Shown one piece after another: positions 9,801-17,958 of a stretch of DNA of 35,090 bases (position 1 is the stretch's first letter; each line of letters opens with the position of its first letter). The notes under the pieces were generated by a model. It had not been told where the DNA came from and searched no databases. It worked only from the letters and a program-made list of their open reading frames with translations. A program made the position numbers and the translations under genes. This DNA comes from Verrucomicrobiales bacterium (GTDB lineage: Bacteria; Verrucomicrobiota; Verrucomicrobiia; Verrucomicrobiales; DEV007): the NCBI GenBank assembly GCA_028047635.1, contig JAOFXR010000030.1:1-35090 (forward strand), in the 5' to 3' direction.

Positions 9801-10494
9801 TTCAAAAGAGAAATTGGATAAAGCAAGGTCATGGTCTCTCAAGACCCGTGAATCAGGAATACTCATCAACGACGGAACCGGGAAATTTGCCTTCGCTCCC
9901 CTTCCCCGCATTGCACAAACCTCTCAAAGTTACGGAATAGCTCTAACCGACGTTAACTACGACGGCCTTGCCGATGCCTACCTTCTCCAGAATCGCGCTT
10001 CATCCACCATCTTGAAACCCGAACCTAACACTTCAGGCGTTTCCCAACTACTCCTCGGCACAGGGAAGGCTGATATGCCATTTCTCGCAGTTCCGGCGAG
10101 GCAAAGTGGGCTGCTTGCCTATGGGGCAGGAAGAGCGCTCGTGACCACGGATCTCAATCGTGATGATCGCGTCGATTTTATCGCAGCCCTGAACGATTCG
10201 GACCCTGCCGCTTTCCTCAATCAGACGGACTCCGCTATCAACCAGCCCCTCAGCGTCGCGATCGACAGCCCGGGTAAACATCCCGCGGGAGCTCGCGTCA
10301 CCGTGACAATTCCCGGCTTCCCCACTCAAACGGCGGAGTACTACGCTGGAGGTGGCTACCGCAGTCAATCCTCTCAGGAACTCTTCTTCGGCGCTCCCGC
10401 AAAACCACAGGGCCCGGCCGTGATTCAGTTTCGCTGGGCCGACGGATCATCAACGAAACGAACCATTTACCTCGACGGGACAAATAAGGAATAA
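6859..10494 (+). CDS. secreted FG-GAP/VCBS protein with two ASPIC/UnbV domains (CRTAC1-like)
   Basis: This is a large secreted protein of about 1211 residues. It has a signal peptide (MIRSFLLLTFFTCLSTSLLRA) and many calcium-loop repeats of the type DLDGDQRAD, DVDDDGDLD, DFDRDGDVD and DADNDGTLD, typical of FG-GAP/VCBS beta-propellers. An ASPIC/UnbV domain lies around residues 534-620, a second propeller follows, and a second UnbV-like domain with GGGYRSQSSQELFFG closes the C-terminus. The family is abundant in PVC bacteria and thought to act at the cell surface in adhesion or carbohydrate binding; substrates are unknown. I prefer the ATG at 6859 because it puts the signal peptide at the start; the frame is open from 6802. 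No Shine-Dalgarno site is seen. Confidence 0.88.
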   Translation: MIRSFLLLTFFTCLSTSLLRAVSDEDIMTKEALEPKSSWDGGTLFERVSSKKSGVTMRYELNLKHPLKHLYAFGWATGNVAIGDLDGDQRADLFFPGTTGPHRVFLQRDNFTFEDVSSIAQVGGDDSWGSSAIMADVDDDGDLDIYVVNYEAPNQLLMNISRGGVIRFVDMADDYGIDFKTGALSASFVDKDGDGYLDLFIQNYHIEPAAGRPESIESEVREGVVKLRPPWDSAYIRYLNKEGEAQWVEGPLADLLYRNNGKGKFEVMPDPFVGTQRSYSTAHSWLDIDQDLLPDLFLANDSHGPDALLQNGGANGMQDVTRIVLPYTPWFSRGCVTADFNNDLYIDLLATGSAPLTQKERLSYGEPLRQDVFRVANTGGAMQVPRNTLFANTGTTRFQELAELAGIADTGATWAVKAGDYDGDGLTDLFFTTGEARDWTSVASGALEGESLKGKTRWDILENQPERAQRNLAFRNKGNWQFDNATAAWGLGGKKISYAAGQGDLDGDGDIDLVVCPLGEEVILYRNHSQAERLVVQLEGKRSNQLGIGSELFTRTGGLTRVQQLYPQGGFKNSDEPVFFAAAPEGKALDRLTVRWQGSGAYESLEKVEPGFRYTLKEAYSLIPSLSRQPPTKPLFSGSDALRGIGYLELPFNEILSQPLAPSGLSRSGPSLATSDLDGDGLSELLLGGSSDAISRFVARSPKLSATGSELEKDLASEDGGSVYFDADNDGDIDLFIASGGIEAGKRPEALQDRLYLMEKDRFVRSPAGSLPTANTNSGPVAAADFDRDGDVDLFVGGHFKAGSYPEAGTSYLLQNNGKARFTDVTDQLAPGLRTTGAVSSAIWTDADNDGTLDLMLTTEWGPIQLWKNDGGKLAQPTTEAGLENLTGRWNAITGRDIDNDGDIDYLVANEGLNSQKTSIYRNNFITAGPLALKKVSIEMLKENGEMLPLRGWVDFAELDPSIAEKSKSPREFTALLPSLFSKEKLDKARSWSLKTRESGILINDGTGKFAFAPLPRIAQTSQSYGIALTDVNYDGLADAYLLQNRASSTILKPEPNTSGVSQLLLGTGKADMPFLAVPARQSGLLAYGAGRALVTTDLNRDDRVDFIAALNDSDPAAFLNQTDSAINQPLSVAIDSPGKHPAGARVTVTIPGFPTQTAEYYAGGGYRSQSSQELFFGAPAKPQGPAVIQFRWADGSSTKRTIYLDGTNKE

Positions 10495-10551
10495 TCGCTC
10501 AGAGGCCGGAAATTCCCTTGCTCGCGTGCGGAAGGTCGCCAGTTTAAGAGA

Positions 10552-11067
10552 ATGTCCGATTCAACCAACACGGAAGCGCCGCTCGTCGGCATTATCATGG
10601 GGAGCACCTCCGACTGGCCGACGCTCTGCAAGGCCGCCGAAGTGCTCCGTAATTTTGGAATTCCGTTTGAGACCAAAGTCGTGAGCGCCCACCGCACGCC
10701 TGAATTGCTTTTCGACTATTCGAAAAGTGCCAAAGACCGCGGACTCAAGTGCATCATTGCCGGAGCAGGTGGCGCGGCCCACCTTCCCGGAATGGCTTCC
10801 GCGCTAACGATCATTCCCGTTCTCGCCGTGCCTGTGAAATCTCGCGTTCTCAATGGCGTCGACTCGCTTCTTTCCATCGTTCAGATGCCGGCTGGAATTC
10901 CTACCGCGACCTTTGCGATCGGGGAAGCCGGAGCAACGAACGCCGGTCTGTTCGCGGTCTCGCTTCTCGCCAACGAATGCGAAGCGACTTCGGAGAAACT
11001 GAGCCACTACCGCGAATCGCTTCGCGCAAAAATAGAGGCATCCGAATTGCCCTCTCTCGAAAACTAA
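10552..11067 (+). CDS. purE: N5-carboxyaminoimidazole ribonucleotide mutase
   Basis: PurE converts N5-CAIR, made by PurK, to CAIR in purine synthesis. The 171-residue protein carries the class I signatures: GSTSDWPT (17-24) for substrate phosphate binding, SAHRTP (45-50) with the catalytic His47, and [11 protein letters not shown] (70-80). [14 protein letters not shown] follows. The gene is directly followed by purK after 8 bases, as expected for the two-enzyme bacterial route. The ATG at 10552 lies behind TTTAAGAGA; it has no strong Shine-Dalgarno site, but the N-terminus length is normal. Confidence 0.97.
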   Translation: MSDSTNTEAPLVGIIMGSTSDWPTLCKAAEVLRNFGIPFETKVVSAHRTPELLFDYSKSAKDRGLKCIIAGAGGAAHLPGMASALTIIPVLAVPVKSRVLNGVDSLLSIVQMPAGIPTATFAIGEAGATNAGLFAVSLLANECEATSEKLSHYRESLRAKIEASELPSLEN

Positions 11068-11075
11068 CTCTCCAG

Positions 11076-12236
11076 ATGAGCGAATTCCTCAGACCTCCGG
11101 CAACGATTGGTGTCCTCGGCGGCGGGCAACTCGGACGTATGTTAACGATGGAGGCCCGACGCATGGGCTATCGCGTCATCAGCTGGATCGGAGCCCCTGA
11201 CAATGGCCCCGCCGGAATGGCAGATCTTGTTATCGAAGAACCCTTTGATTCGCCCGAAGCACTTAAGACCTTTCTCAAGGAAGCTGACGTCGTAACGGTG
11301 GAATTTGAGAACATCCCGCGGGAACTGCTCGAAACGGTTGCTGCAAGCATTCCGTTGATGCCCGGAGTGAAGGCGATCACGACCTGCCAACATCGCGAGC
11401 GGGAGAAATTATTTCTCTCCGAAAACAAATTCCCCTGCGCCGCTTTTTCCGTGGTCGACTCAACAGACTCTCTCGCCGAAGCATTGAAGCAGTTGGGTGA
11501 GAATGGCGGGATCCTCAAGACGGCTGAGTTCGGCTATGATGGCAAAGGTCAGCTATCGGTGACTCGCGACGGCTATGCCGCTGCGATTTGGAACGAGTTC
11601 GATGCCCCCCGCGCCGTCCTCGAGGAGAAGATTAATCTCGCGGCGGAACTCTCCGTTCTTGTCGTAAGAGATCAGGCAGGCGGGACGGCCTCTTACGACG
11701 CGGCTGAGAATATCCATCGCGATCACATTCTCGACGCATCCATTATCCCGGCCCGTCTCGATACAGGCTTAATTGCCAGCGCCGAAAAAATCGCCTTAGG
11801 GATCGCCGAAGCACTCGACTACGTCGGCATCCTTGCGGTGGAGTTCTTTGTTTCCAAAAACGGACGCCTCATCGTCAATGAAATGGCACCCCGCCCCCAC
11901 AATTCGGGGCATCACACGATCAACGCCTGTGAAGCCTCGCAGTTTGAGCAACAGCTCCGCGCCATTACCGGATTGCCGATCGGCTCGACTCGACTCCATT
12001 CTCCCACCGTGATGCTTAATCTGCTCGGCGATGTCTGGGTCGAAAACAACGACGATCCGGATTGGGGCGCCATCCTCGAACATCGCGGCGCGTCGCTTCA
12101 CCTATACGGTAAGCATCAGGCACGACGCGGTCGCAAGATGGGGCACATCACTTTCACCGCACCAACCCTAGAAGTCGCTCTCGACAATCAGAATCAGGTT
12201 CGCAAAGAACTGGGAATGCCGGAACTGGAGTCATGA
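11076..12236 (+). CDS. purK: N5-carboxyaminoimidazole ribonucleotide synthase
   Basis: PurK is an ATP-grasp enzyme that joins bicarbonate to aminoimidazole ribonucleotide using ATP and supplies PurE. The protein is 386 residues, the normal size. GVLGGGQLGRM (12-22) marks the N-terminal pre-ATP-grasp fold, the central part contains KTAEFGYDGKGQ, and the C-terminal part has NEMAPRPHNSGHHTI, a PurK hallmark. The frame is open far upstream inside purE, but the ATG at 11076, 8 bases after the purE stop, gives the family's N-terminus. The 3' end overlaps the next gene by 4 bases (ATGA), so translation is probably coupled. Confidence 0.97.
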   Translation: MSEFLRPPATIGVLGGGQLGRMLTMEARRMGYRVISWIGAPDNGPAGMADLVIEEPFDSPEALKTFLKEADVVTVEFENIPRELLETVAASIPLMPGVKAITTCQHREREKLFLSENKFPCAAFSVVDSTDSLAEALKQLGENGGILKTAEFGYDGKGQLSVTRDGYAAAIWNEFDAPRAVLEEKINLAAELSVLVVRDQAGGTASYDAAENIHRDHILDASIIPARLDTGLIASAEKIALGIAEALDYVGILAVEFFVSKNGRLIVNEMAPRPHNSGHHTINACEASQFEQQLRAITGLPIGSTRLHSPTVMLNLLGDVWVENNDDPDWGAILEHRGASLHLYGKHQARRGRKMGHITFTAPTLEVALDNQNQVRKELGMPELES

Positions 12237-13312
12237 TTCTCCAATTCGGCGCCGGGAATTTTTTGCGAGGCTTCGCCGATCTCTTCGCCGGTGAACTCAC
12301 GCCGCCGCTGGATGTCACCGTCATCCAATCGACCGGAACCGAGAGGGCCGAAGCACTGAATCAAGCTGACGGAAATTACCACGTCGCGATTCGTGGTTTT
12401 CGTGAAGGCAAAACCATTGACGAAACCCAACACGTCACAGCCATCAAACAGGCTCTTCACGCAGGGACGCAATGGAAGGAGATTCAGCAAGTCGGCGTGT
12501 CACCAGAACTGACGACGATCATCTCCAACACCACCGAGGCGGGCCTCGCTCTCGACGAACGGGACCATTCGGGTGAATTGAGCCCTCCTCATTCCTTCCC
12601 CGCGAAACTGCTCTCAGTGCTCCGATCCCGTTTCGAGGCGGGAGAAAAGGGGCTTTGGATTCTCCCCTGTGAATTGATCGAATCAAACGGAGACCGCCTC
12701 CGCAGCCTTGTTCTTGATCAAGCCAAGCACTGGGACATAGATGAGAGTCTTATCACCTGGCTGGAAGCGGAATGCCAATGGGTAAACTCCCTCGTTGATC
12801 GCATCGTCCCGGGAAAACCGGATCAACATCCCCTTCTTAAACAGGACCCGCTTCTCATCAGCGCCGAGCCCTTCGCTTTCTGGGCTGTGGAAACCAATGA
12901 TCCGAAATTCCCTTTCGCCGGACATCCCGCCGTGGTCATGAGCGAAGACATTCAGCCATACACGCTTCGCAAAGTCCGCATCCTCAACGGCGCGCATTCC
13001 GCACTCGTCGCGAAAACCCGGGGAACCCGTTTTTCAACCGTCCGCGAAGCGATAGAAGATTCCTCGATCAGCGAGTGGCTCAACCGCGTCCTCTTCGAAG
13101 AGATCGTCCCCACGATCGAAGGTCGCTGCGAGAATCCGGAACAATTTGCCCGAGACACGCTCGACCGTTTCCGAAACCCGTTTCTCAATCACGAACTCTC
13201 CGCGATCGCTCTCAATCACGAGGCGAAATGGAAAGTGCGTATCGAACCCACGATCCGTGAATTTGAAAAGCGATTTGGAAAACCCCCGCCACTTCTGTCG
13301 ACTTTGAGCTAG
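12233..13312 (+). CDS. tagaturonate reductase / mannitol dehydrogenase family oxidoreductase
   Basis: This is an NAD-dependent long-chain polyol dehydrogenase family protein, closest in motif to tagaturonate reductase (UxaB), which reduces tagaturonate to altronate in galacturonate breakdown. It opens with ILQFGAGNFLRGF (2-14), the dinucleotide-binding signature of this family. It contains CQWVNSLVDRIVPG (181-194) and the catalytic KVRILNGAHSALV segment with Lys247, Asn252 and His255. At 359 residues it is much shorter than E. coli UxaB (about 480), so the C-terminal domain is reduced. The start ATG overlaps the purK stop. Sharing an operon with purine genes is not explained by known pathways. 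Confidence 0.8.
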   Translation: MILQFGAGNFLRGFADLFAGELTPPLDVTVIQSTGTERAEALNQADGNYHVAIRGFREGKTIDETQHVTAIKQALHAGTQWKEIQQVGVSPELTTIISNTTEAGLALDERDHSGELSPPHSFPAKLLSVLRSRFEAGEKGLWILPCELIESNGDRLRSLVLDQAKHWDIDESLITWLEAECQWVNSLVDRIVPGKPDQHPLLKQDPLLISAEPFAFWAVETNDPKFPFAGHPAVVMSEDIQPYTLRKVRILNGAHSALVAKTRGTRFSTVREAIEDSSISEWLNRVLFEEIVPTIEGRCENPEQFARDTLDRFRNPFLNHELSAIALNHEAKWKVRIEPTIREFEKRFGKPPPLLSTLS

Positions 13313-13369
13313 CGAGGCGGCTCTGAAGATTAAGACTAATCCCTCTGTCTGCTAATAGAGGGAAACAAT

Positions 13370-13400
13370 TTGTCACAAAACGACAGGCTCAGGGTATATT
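13370..13400 (+). promoter_or_regulatory. possible promoter of the ECF sigma gene
   Basis: TTGTCA (13370-13375) and TATATT (13395-13400) are separated by 19 bases. The -10 box ends only 6 bases before the GTG start at 13407, so a transcript from here would be leaderless or nearly so. The match is moderate and the spacer is long. Confidence 0.3.
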
Positions 13401-13406
13401 TGGGCG

Positions 13407-13976
13407 GTGGATAAGCACGAAACAGAAACGGACCTGGTAGAACGGGTTCAGTCAGGTGAGTTGGAGGCGTTCGAAGGACTGCTTGACCTTCATAGCACTC
13501 ACCTGCGTGCGTTCGTGGCGATGAAGCTGCCGATTTCCCACCTTGTCGATGAGATCGCCCACGAGACCTTTGTTTTTGCTCATCGCCACATCACTGACTT
13601 TAAAGCAGGCACGGATTTCGGGAAATGGCTCCGTGCGATTGCCTACAACCTGATTCGCAAAGAAACGCTGCGACATCAGCGACTTTCCAAAAACAACGAA
13701 AAATACCTCGATCACCTCCTCATTCGACAGGGAGCCCGTGGCGAATTCAGCCCGGAATCACCCGTTATCGTCTATTTAGATGAGTGCCTTCGCTCGTTGC
13801 CCGAACAACAACTGGCGTTGCTGGAGCACAAATACAAACTCTCGCAATCTTCACGGGAAATGGCTGCCGATTTCAACCAGAGCGAATCCTGGGTGAGAAC
13901 GACGCTTTGCCGCATTCGCACTGCGCTGAAACAGTGTATCGAGACCAAAATAGAAGCCGGAATCCGGACCACCTAA
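13407..13976 (+). CDS. ECF-type RNA polymerase sigma factor (PVC-type)
   Basis: This 189-residue sigma-70 family protein has region 2 (DEIAHETFVFAHRHI, then GTDFGKWLRAIAYNLIRKE), which binds core polymerase and the -10 element. Its region 4 (SLPEQQLALLEHKYKL, then SREMAADFNQSESWVRTTLCRIRTAL) is the -35 binding helix-turn-helix. The pattern fits the ECF group common in Planctomycetes and Verrucomicrobia. It starts with GTG at 13407. The FecR/LamG membrane protein follows 9 bases downstream, so this is a sigma/anti-sigma-like pair probably controlling surface protein genes, including those just downstream. Confidence 0.9.
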   Translation: MDKHETETDLVERVQSGELEAFEGLLDLHSTHLRAFVAMKLPISHLVDEIAHETFVFAHRHITDFKAGTDFGKWLRAIAYNLIRKETLRHQRLSKNNEKYLDHLLIRQGARGEFSPESPVIVYLDECLRSLPEQQLALLEHKYKLSQSSREMAADFNQSESWVRTTLCRIRTALKQCIETKIEAGIRTT

Positions 13977-13985
13977 TTTTCAATC

Positions 13986-15587
13986 GTGAACTCAGAACAT
14001 CTAGAAGCCTTTATCTCAGGAGAGCTGGACGACACCGGTCGCGAGCAAGTCGAGCATGCGCTCCGCAACGACAGTGCTCTGCGGGCCAGCTTCATCCAGC
14101 AATGCCAAATGGATGCTACGCTGGAAACATTGCTCGGCGCGAAGTCGGCCTCGGTAGAAGAAAAGAATACATTTAACCTCTCGGTCATGGAGGCGATCCG
14201 AACCGACGGACTCGGCAATGTCCGTGATTTCAAGAAATCGGTGCTCACGGAAATCGTCGAAGAGAGAGAAGGAATTACTCCGTTCCGTTGGCCCGATCTC
14301 ATTAAAACAGGCTTGATCTCTGCGGTCGCTTCGATCGGTTTAATGCTGCTCTTGCAAACGATCATCTTTCGCGAGGGAGATAAAAAATCACTCAAAGCCA
14401 GCTCGGCAGAAAATTTCTCTGCCCGCCTTGAGCACAGCAAAGGTCTCATCTGGGATAATTCGTCGCAGGATCGGATCCGCGACGATGGCTGGCTCGCGAA
14501 CGGCCTTTTAAAGGTCGCAGAGGGTGAAGCGAGTATCACTCTCAATTCGGGAGCCTCTATTCTCGTTGAAGGCCCTGCGCAGCTCAGCATAGAATCCGGG
14601 AATCGTGTTTTCCTGAAATCGGGACGCCTCACTGCCAATGTGCCTCCTCCGGCGAGCGGCTTTACCGTCAACACTCCGCGTCTCAACGCCGTTGATATCG
14701 GAACCCGCTTCGGCGTATCCGTTGAGCCCAACGGCGATTCTGAAATCCACGTGATTCAGGGCGAAGTTGAAGCGAGTCGTAGCAGCGGACTTTCATCTGT
14801 CGTTTCTATCCTCGAGGGAATGGCGGTTCGTGCCGATGAACGCACACGCAGTGAATTGCAGCCGATCGACTACGATGGCGACCGGTTTTCCCAAAGTATT
14901 GGCGTAGCCGATATCATCCAGCCCAGCTTGCGGTTCGACTTTGATGGATCCGGGGGCGCGCTGGTGGAAGATTCAGGCGCTGCGGATAATTACGATGCCA
15001 ATCTCGTAGGCGACGGCGAATTAGGTCGCTCCCCGCACCGTGCTACCGGCCATTCTGGAGGTGGCCTCATTTTTCAAAAAGGAGAAGCACTGGAAATTGA
15101 TTTGGCCCGCGACTTCAGACTCGACGCACCACATTCCGTTGCGTTCTGGGTGAAACTTCCACCAAAGCTTGGTTCATCAAAACAAAACCAAATCCTTCAA
15201 TATGGTCGTGATGGCCTCAGCTGGAATGTTTCAAGCAATCTGGAGTCAAGCCGGGGACAACGCGGTGCACTACGAGTTGAATTCGGTGATGCTTACCTCG
15301 TCGGGAGCACCGAAATCGCCGACGGAAACTGGCACCACGTCGCTTATCGCCACATTGGAGGGGAAACTCCCGATCTGGCGTCGAACTTGCACCTCTTTAT
15401 CGATGGCAAGCTTGAGCCCATCAGCGATTTCCAATCAGGGGCCGTCTCCGCCGGCTCAGCGCGCCTGCTGCGCCTCGGCTCTTATGACGAGAATGGCCTT
15501 CAGGGTTGGATCGATAATCTCGTCATCTTCCAGGAGGCCGTATCGACGACCCAGCTCCAGGAACTCGCTTTTTTATTAAGTAATTGA
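13986..15587 (+). CDS. FecR-domain membrane protein with C-terminal LamG domain (putative anti-sigma or signal transducer)
   Basis: This 533-residue protein starts at GTG 13986. The cytoplasmic N-terminus (1-100) begins HLEAFISGELDDTGREQVEHAL, like zinc-free anti-sigma domains of PVC bacteria. One membrane segment is visible at about 108-127 (GLISAVASIGLMLLLQTIIF). A periplasmic FecR-like domain follows at about 145-290 (GASILVEGPAQLSI, then NTPRLNAVDIGTRFGV). A concanavalin-like LamG domain closes the protein at about 335-530 (AFWVKLP, DGNWHHVAYRH, LFIDGKLEP, GWIDNLVIFQEAVS). The layout suggests that the LamG part senses a carbohydrate or surface ligand and signals through the membrane to the sigma factor. 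That sensing role is inference. Confidence 0.85.
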   Translation: MNSEHLEAFISGELDDTGREQVEHALRNDSALRASFIQQCQMDATLETLLGAKSASVEEKNTFNLSVMEAIRTDGLGNVRDFKKSVLTEIVEEREGITPFRWPDLIKTGLISAVASIGLMLLLQTIIFREGDKKSLKASSAENFSARLEHSKGLIWDNSSQDRIRDDGWLANGLLKVAEGEASITLNSGASILVEGPAQLSIESGNRVFLKSGRLTANVPPPASGFTVNTPRLNAVDIGTRFGVSVEPNGDSEIHVIQGEVEASRSSGLSSVVSILEGMAVRADERTRSELQPIDYDGDRFSQSIGVADIIQPSLRFDFDGSGGALVEDSGAADNYDANLVGDGELGRSPHRATGHSGGGLIFQKGEALEIDLARDFRLDAPHSVAFWVKLPPKLGSSKQNQILQYGRDGLSWNVSSNLESSRGQRGALRVEFGDAYLVGSTEIADGNWHHVAYRHIGGETPDLASNLHLFIDGKLEPISDFQSGAVSAGSARLLRLGSYDENGLQGWIDNLVIFQEAVSTTQLQELAFLLSN

Positions 15588-15612
15588 TCTTCCCGAGCGT
15601 TAACTGTATAAT
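15584..15612 (+). promoter_or_regulatory. sigma-70-like promoter for the DUF1549 gene
   Basis: TTGATC (15584-15589) and a perfect TATAAT (15607-15612) are 17 bases apart. The -35 box overlaps the stop codon of the FecR/LamG gene. The predicted start of transcription leaves an untranslated leader of about 85 bases before the ATG at 15707. This is the best promoter match I found in the window. Confidence 0.55.
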
Positions 15613-15706
15613 TTCCATAAAATATTACTTTCTGATGTAACACTCCGTGCTCTTCGGGATATACTTATTACCAGACGTTAATTTCGCCGCACTTAAACAA
15701 CCAATC

Positions 15707-17914
15707 ATGACAATGAAAAAAACCCAATCCCTGGTCGCAGCAGCCATTGCGCTCCTGATCCCACTAGCTGTTGAAGCTGAGCCCCGAACCTGGACCTCTT
15801 CGGATGGCAAATCGCTCGAAGCTGAATTTGCCGGAACCAGCGGAGCCGGGGCAACCGCCGCAGTGAAGCTGAAAATGGCTGATGGGAAGATTATTAACTA
15901 TCCCGTCGCCAAGTTGAGCGAAGCGGATCGACTTTTTGTCAAAGGTAACCTCCCTACTGATCCCGCAGCACTTGCCGCAGCAATCGATGGCCTCGTCGTT
16001 GCAAAAGCCAAATCAAGTTACGGTGAACTCCGCGAGGAACTTGCCAAACTTCCTGGGAAAACAGATCTCACCAACGCAGAGAAGGGAAAACGTAAAGAGG
16101 AGATCGAGCGGGAGATGCAAATGTGCGCTCCCAATGAGATGACGAACGACAACCAGTTCCTTCGCCGCATTTACCTCGACGTTGCAGGCCGCATCCCGAC
16201 TTTCGATGAAGCGGAAGCTTTCCTGAACAACCGATCAGCCACTAAGCGCGCTGAACTCATCAACGAGCTCCTTGATTCAGACGCCTACGTGATGCGAATG
16301 TATAACTATTACTCCGACCTTCTTCGTGTTCGCGAAGGGATTGTCATGATGGGCAATGGTGACATCAAAGCGGATCCTTACATCGAATATCTCAAAGCTT
16401 CGATCCGTGATGACAAGCCCTTCAATGATCTTGTTCGTGAGATGCTCACGGCGACCGGTAAAATTTGGGACGAGCCCGCTGCTGGATACCTCATTGCTGA
16501 TTCTGGCATGCGTCTTTGTAACCTTTCGAACTCTTTCACCGTTTTCATGGGAACGGAGATCACTTGTGCGCAGTGCCACGATCACCCTTTCGAGGAAGTG
16601 ATGCAGATGGACTTCTTCAAAATGGCCGCCTTCATGGGCGAGACCGAAACTCGTGCCGGTGGTGGTTCGATGATGATGTCAGGTGGAGATTACCGCTCGG
16701 AGGTAGCGAGAATGAATAAAGTGCTTAAAGCAGCTGGAAAACTTCGTGAAAACCAAGAAACAGATCAAAATCTCGGCCAGTGGTTCGGAACGCATCGCAC
16801 TCAAGTAAACGATGATGGCAGCAATGCTGTGAAGCTCCCTCACGACTACAAGTACGACGATGGCGAGCCTGAGATGAGCGTGAAACCTTCCGCTTATTTT
16901 GGCTCGATCGTTAACGTCGAAGAATTTGACTCCCCCCGTCACGCTTTCGCTGATTGGATGGTAGCTCCCGACAATCCCCGTTTCACGATCAATACCGTGA
17001 ACCGCCTTTGGAAGATCGCATTCGGACTCGCTCAGATCGAGCCGGTATACAATATCCCGGGTCACCTCGACGGACAGGCACAGAACTACGAGCTTCTGAC
17101 TTTCCTCGAAGAAATGATGAAAGATCTCGACTACAGCGTGAAAGATTTCTTCCGCGTCGTATACAACACCAATACTTATCAGCGTGAAGCCGAGACGATG
17201 TCTCCTTCGCTGACTCAGGTCGACAAAGGAACCTATCACTTCCCCGGCCCCATCCTCCGCCGCATGACTGCCGAGCAGATCTGGGACTCATTGGTTGCTT
17301 TGACGACTCCGAATCCTGAAGAAGTCATCCGCCGCGGTGCTGAAAGCTACAAGGCTACAATGAATACGGACCCTGCAAGTCTTAAGACGGCAGATGACAT
17401 CATGGGTTGGAAAGAGCAATTCAGCAAGGCGAGTAAGCTTGTTAAATACGGGGGTAGCGGAGACGCCGTTTCCAAAGATGACTACGTCGATGGTGAAATG
17501 ATGTTCCGCGCTTCGGAGTTAAGACAGCCAATGCGAGCAGGTCACTTCCTCCGTATGTTTGGACAGTCTGACAAACAGCTTATTGAAAACCAGTTCACCG
17601 GCGGATCTTCTCCGCAGGTGATGGCGCTTCTCAATGGCAAGATCACCAACGCAGTTCTCACCAGTCCGGACGCTTATCTCATCAAAGAGATTGCTAATGG
17701 TCGCGGCTCGAAGAAGGACAAGATTGAAAAAATCTTCCTAAGCGTTCTTGCCCGCTACCCTTCCTCGGAGGAAAAGTCGATGGCCCAATCGGGAATGCGT
17801 GCGAAAACCGATCGAAGCATGAGCGAGAAGCAGAAAGAAGAAGAAGAAGCCCTCGCCATCGGAAACGTCATTTGGGCGCTCGTTAACACTCGCGAATTCA
17901 TGTTCATCCAGTAA
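15707..17914 (+). CDS. SHD1-DUF1549-DUF1553 secreted protein with CAQCH motif
   Basis: This is a secreted protein of 735 residues. A signal peptide (KKTQSLVAAAIALLIPLAVEAEP) is followed by a small SLA1-homology-like domain at about 26-80 (RTWTSSDGKSLEAEF, then YPVAKLSEADRLFV). Next comes DUF1549 (FLRRIYLDVAGRIPTFDEA) with a haem-binding-like C287-A-Q-C290-H291, then DUF1553 (SPRHAFADWMVAPDNPRFT, then RMTAEQIWDSLVAL). The family is highly expanded in Planctomycetes and Verrucomicrobia and nearly always neighbours DUF1501; its biochemical role is unknown. I start at 15707, where the signal peptide begins, rather than at the in-frame ATG at 15647. The DUF1501 gene follows after 44 bases. Confidence 0.9.
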   Translation: MTMKKTQSLVAAAIALLIPLAVEAEPRTWTSSDGKSLEAEFAGTSGAGATAAVKLKMADGKIINYPVAKLSEADRLFVKGNLPTDPAALAAAIDGLVVAKAKSSYGELREELAKLPGKTDLTNAEKGKRKEEIEREMQMCAPNEMTNDNQFLRRIYLDVAGRIPTFDEAEAFLNNRSATKRAELINELLDSDAYVMRMYNYYSDLLRVREGIVMMGNGDIKADPYIEYLKASIRDDKPFNDLVREMLTATGKIWDEPAAGYLIADSGMRLCNLSNSFTVFMGTEITCAQCHDHPFEEVMQMDFFKMAAFMGETETRAGGGSMMMSGGDYRSEVARMNKVLKAAGKLRENQETDQNLGQWFGTHRTQVNDDGSNAVKLPHDYKYDDGEPEMSVKPSAYFGSIVNVEEFDSPRHAFADWMVAPDNPRFTINTVNRLWKIAFGLAQIEPVYNIPGHLDGQAQNYELLTFLEEMMKDLDYSVKDFFRVVYNTNTYQREAETMSPSLTQVDKGTYHFPGPILRRMTAEQIWDSLVALTTPNPEEVIRRGAESYKATMNTDPASLKTADDIMGWKEQFSKASKLVKYGGSGDAVSKDDYVDGEMMFRASELRQPMRAGHFLRMFGQSDKQLIENQFTGGSSPQVMALLNGKITNAVLTSPDAYLIKEIANGRGSKKDKIEKIFLSVLARYPSSEEKSMAQSGMRAKTDRSMSEKQKEEEEALAIGNVIWALVNTREFMFIQ

Positions 17915-17958
17915 TTCGCACTACCCTTTAAAAACTAATATCCTAACTAAAATTTGCT

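Noticed and set aside
10749..11075. N-terminal extension of purK into the purE gene
   Set aside because: The extension is merely an open frame overlapping purE; the PurK fold starts at the ATG at 11076.
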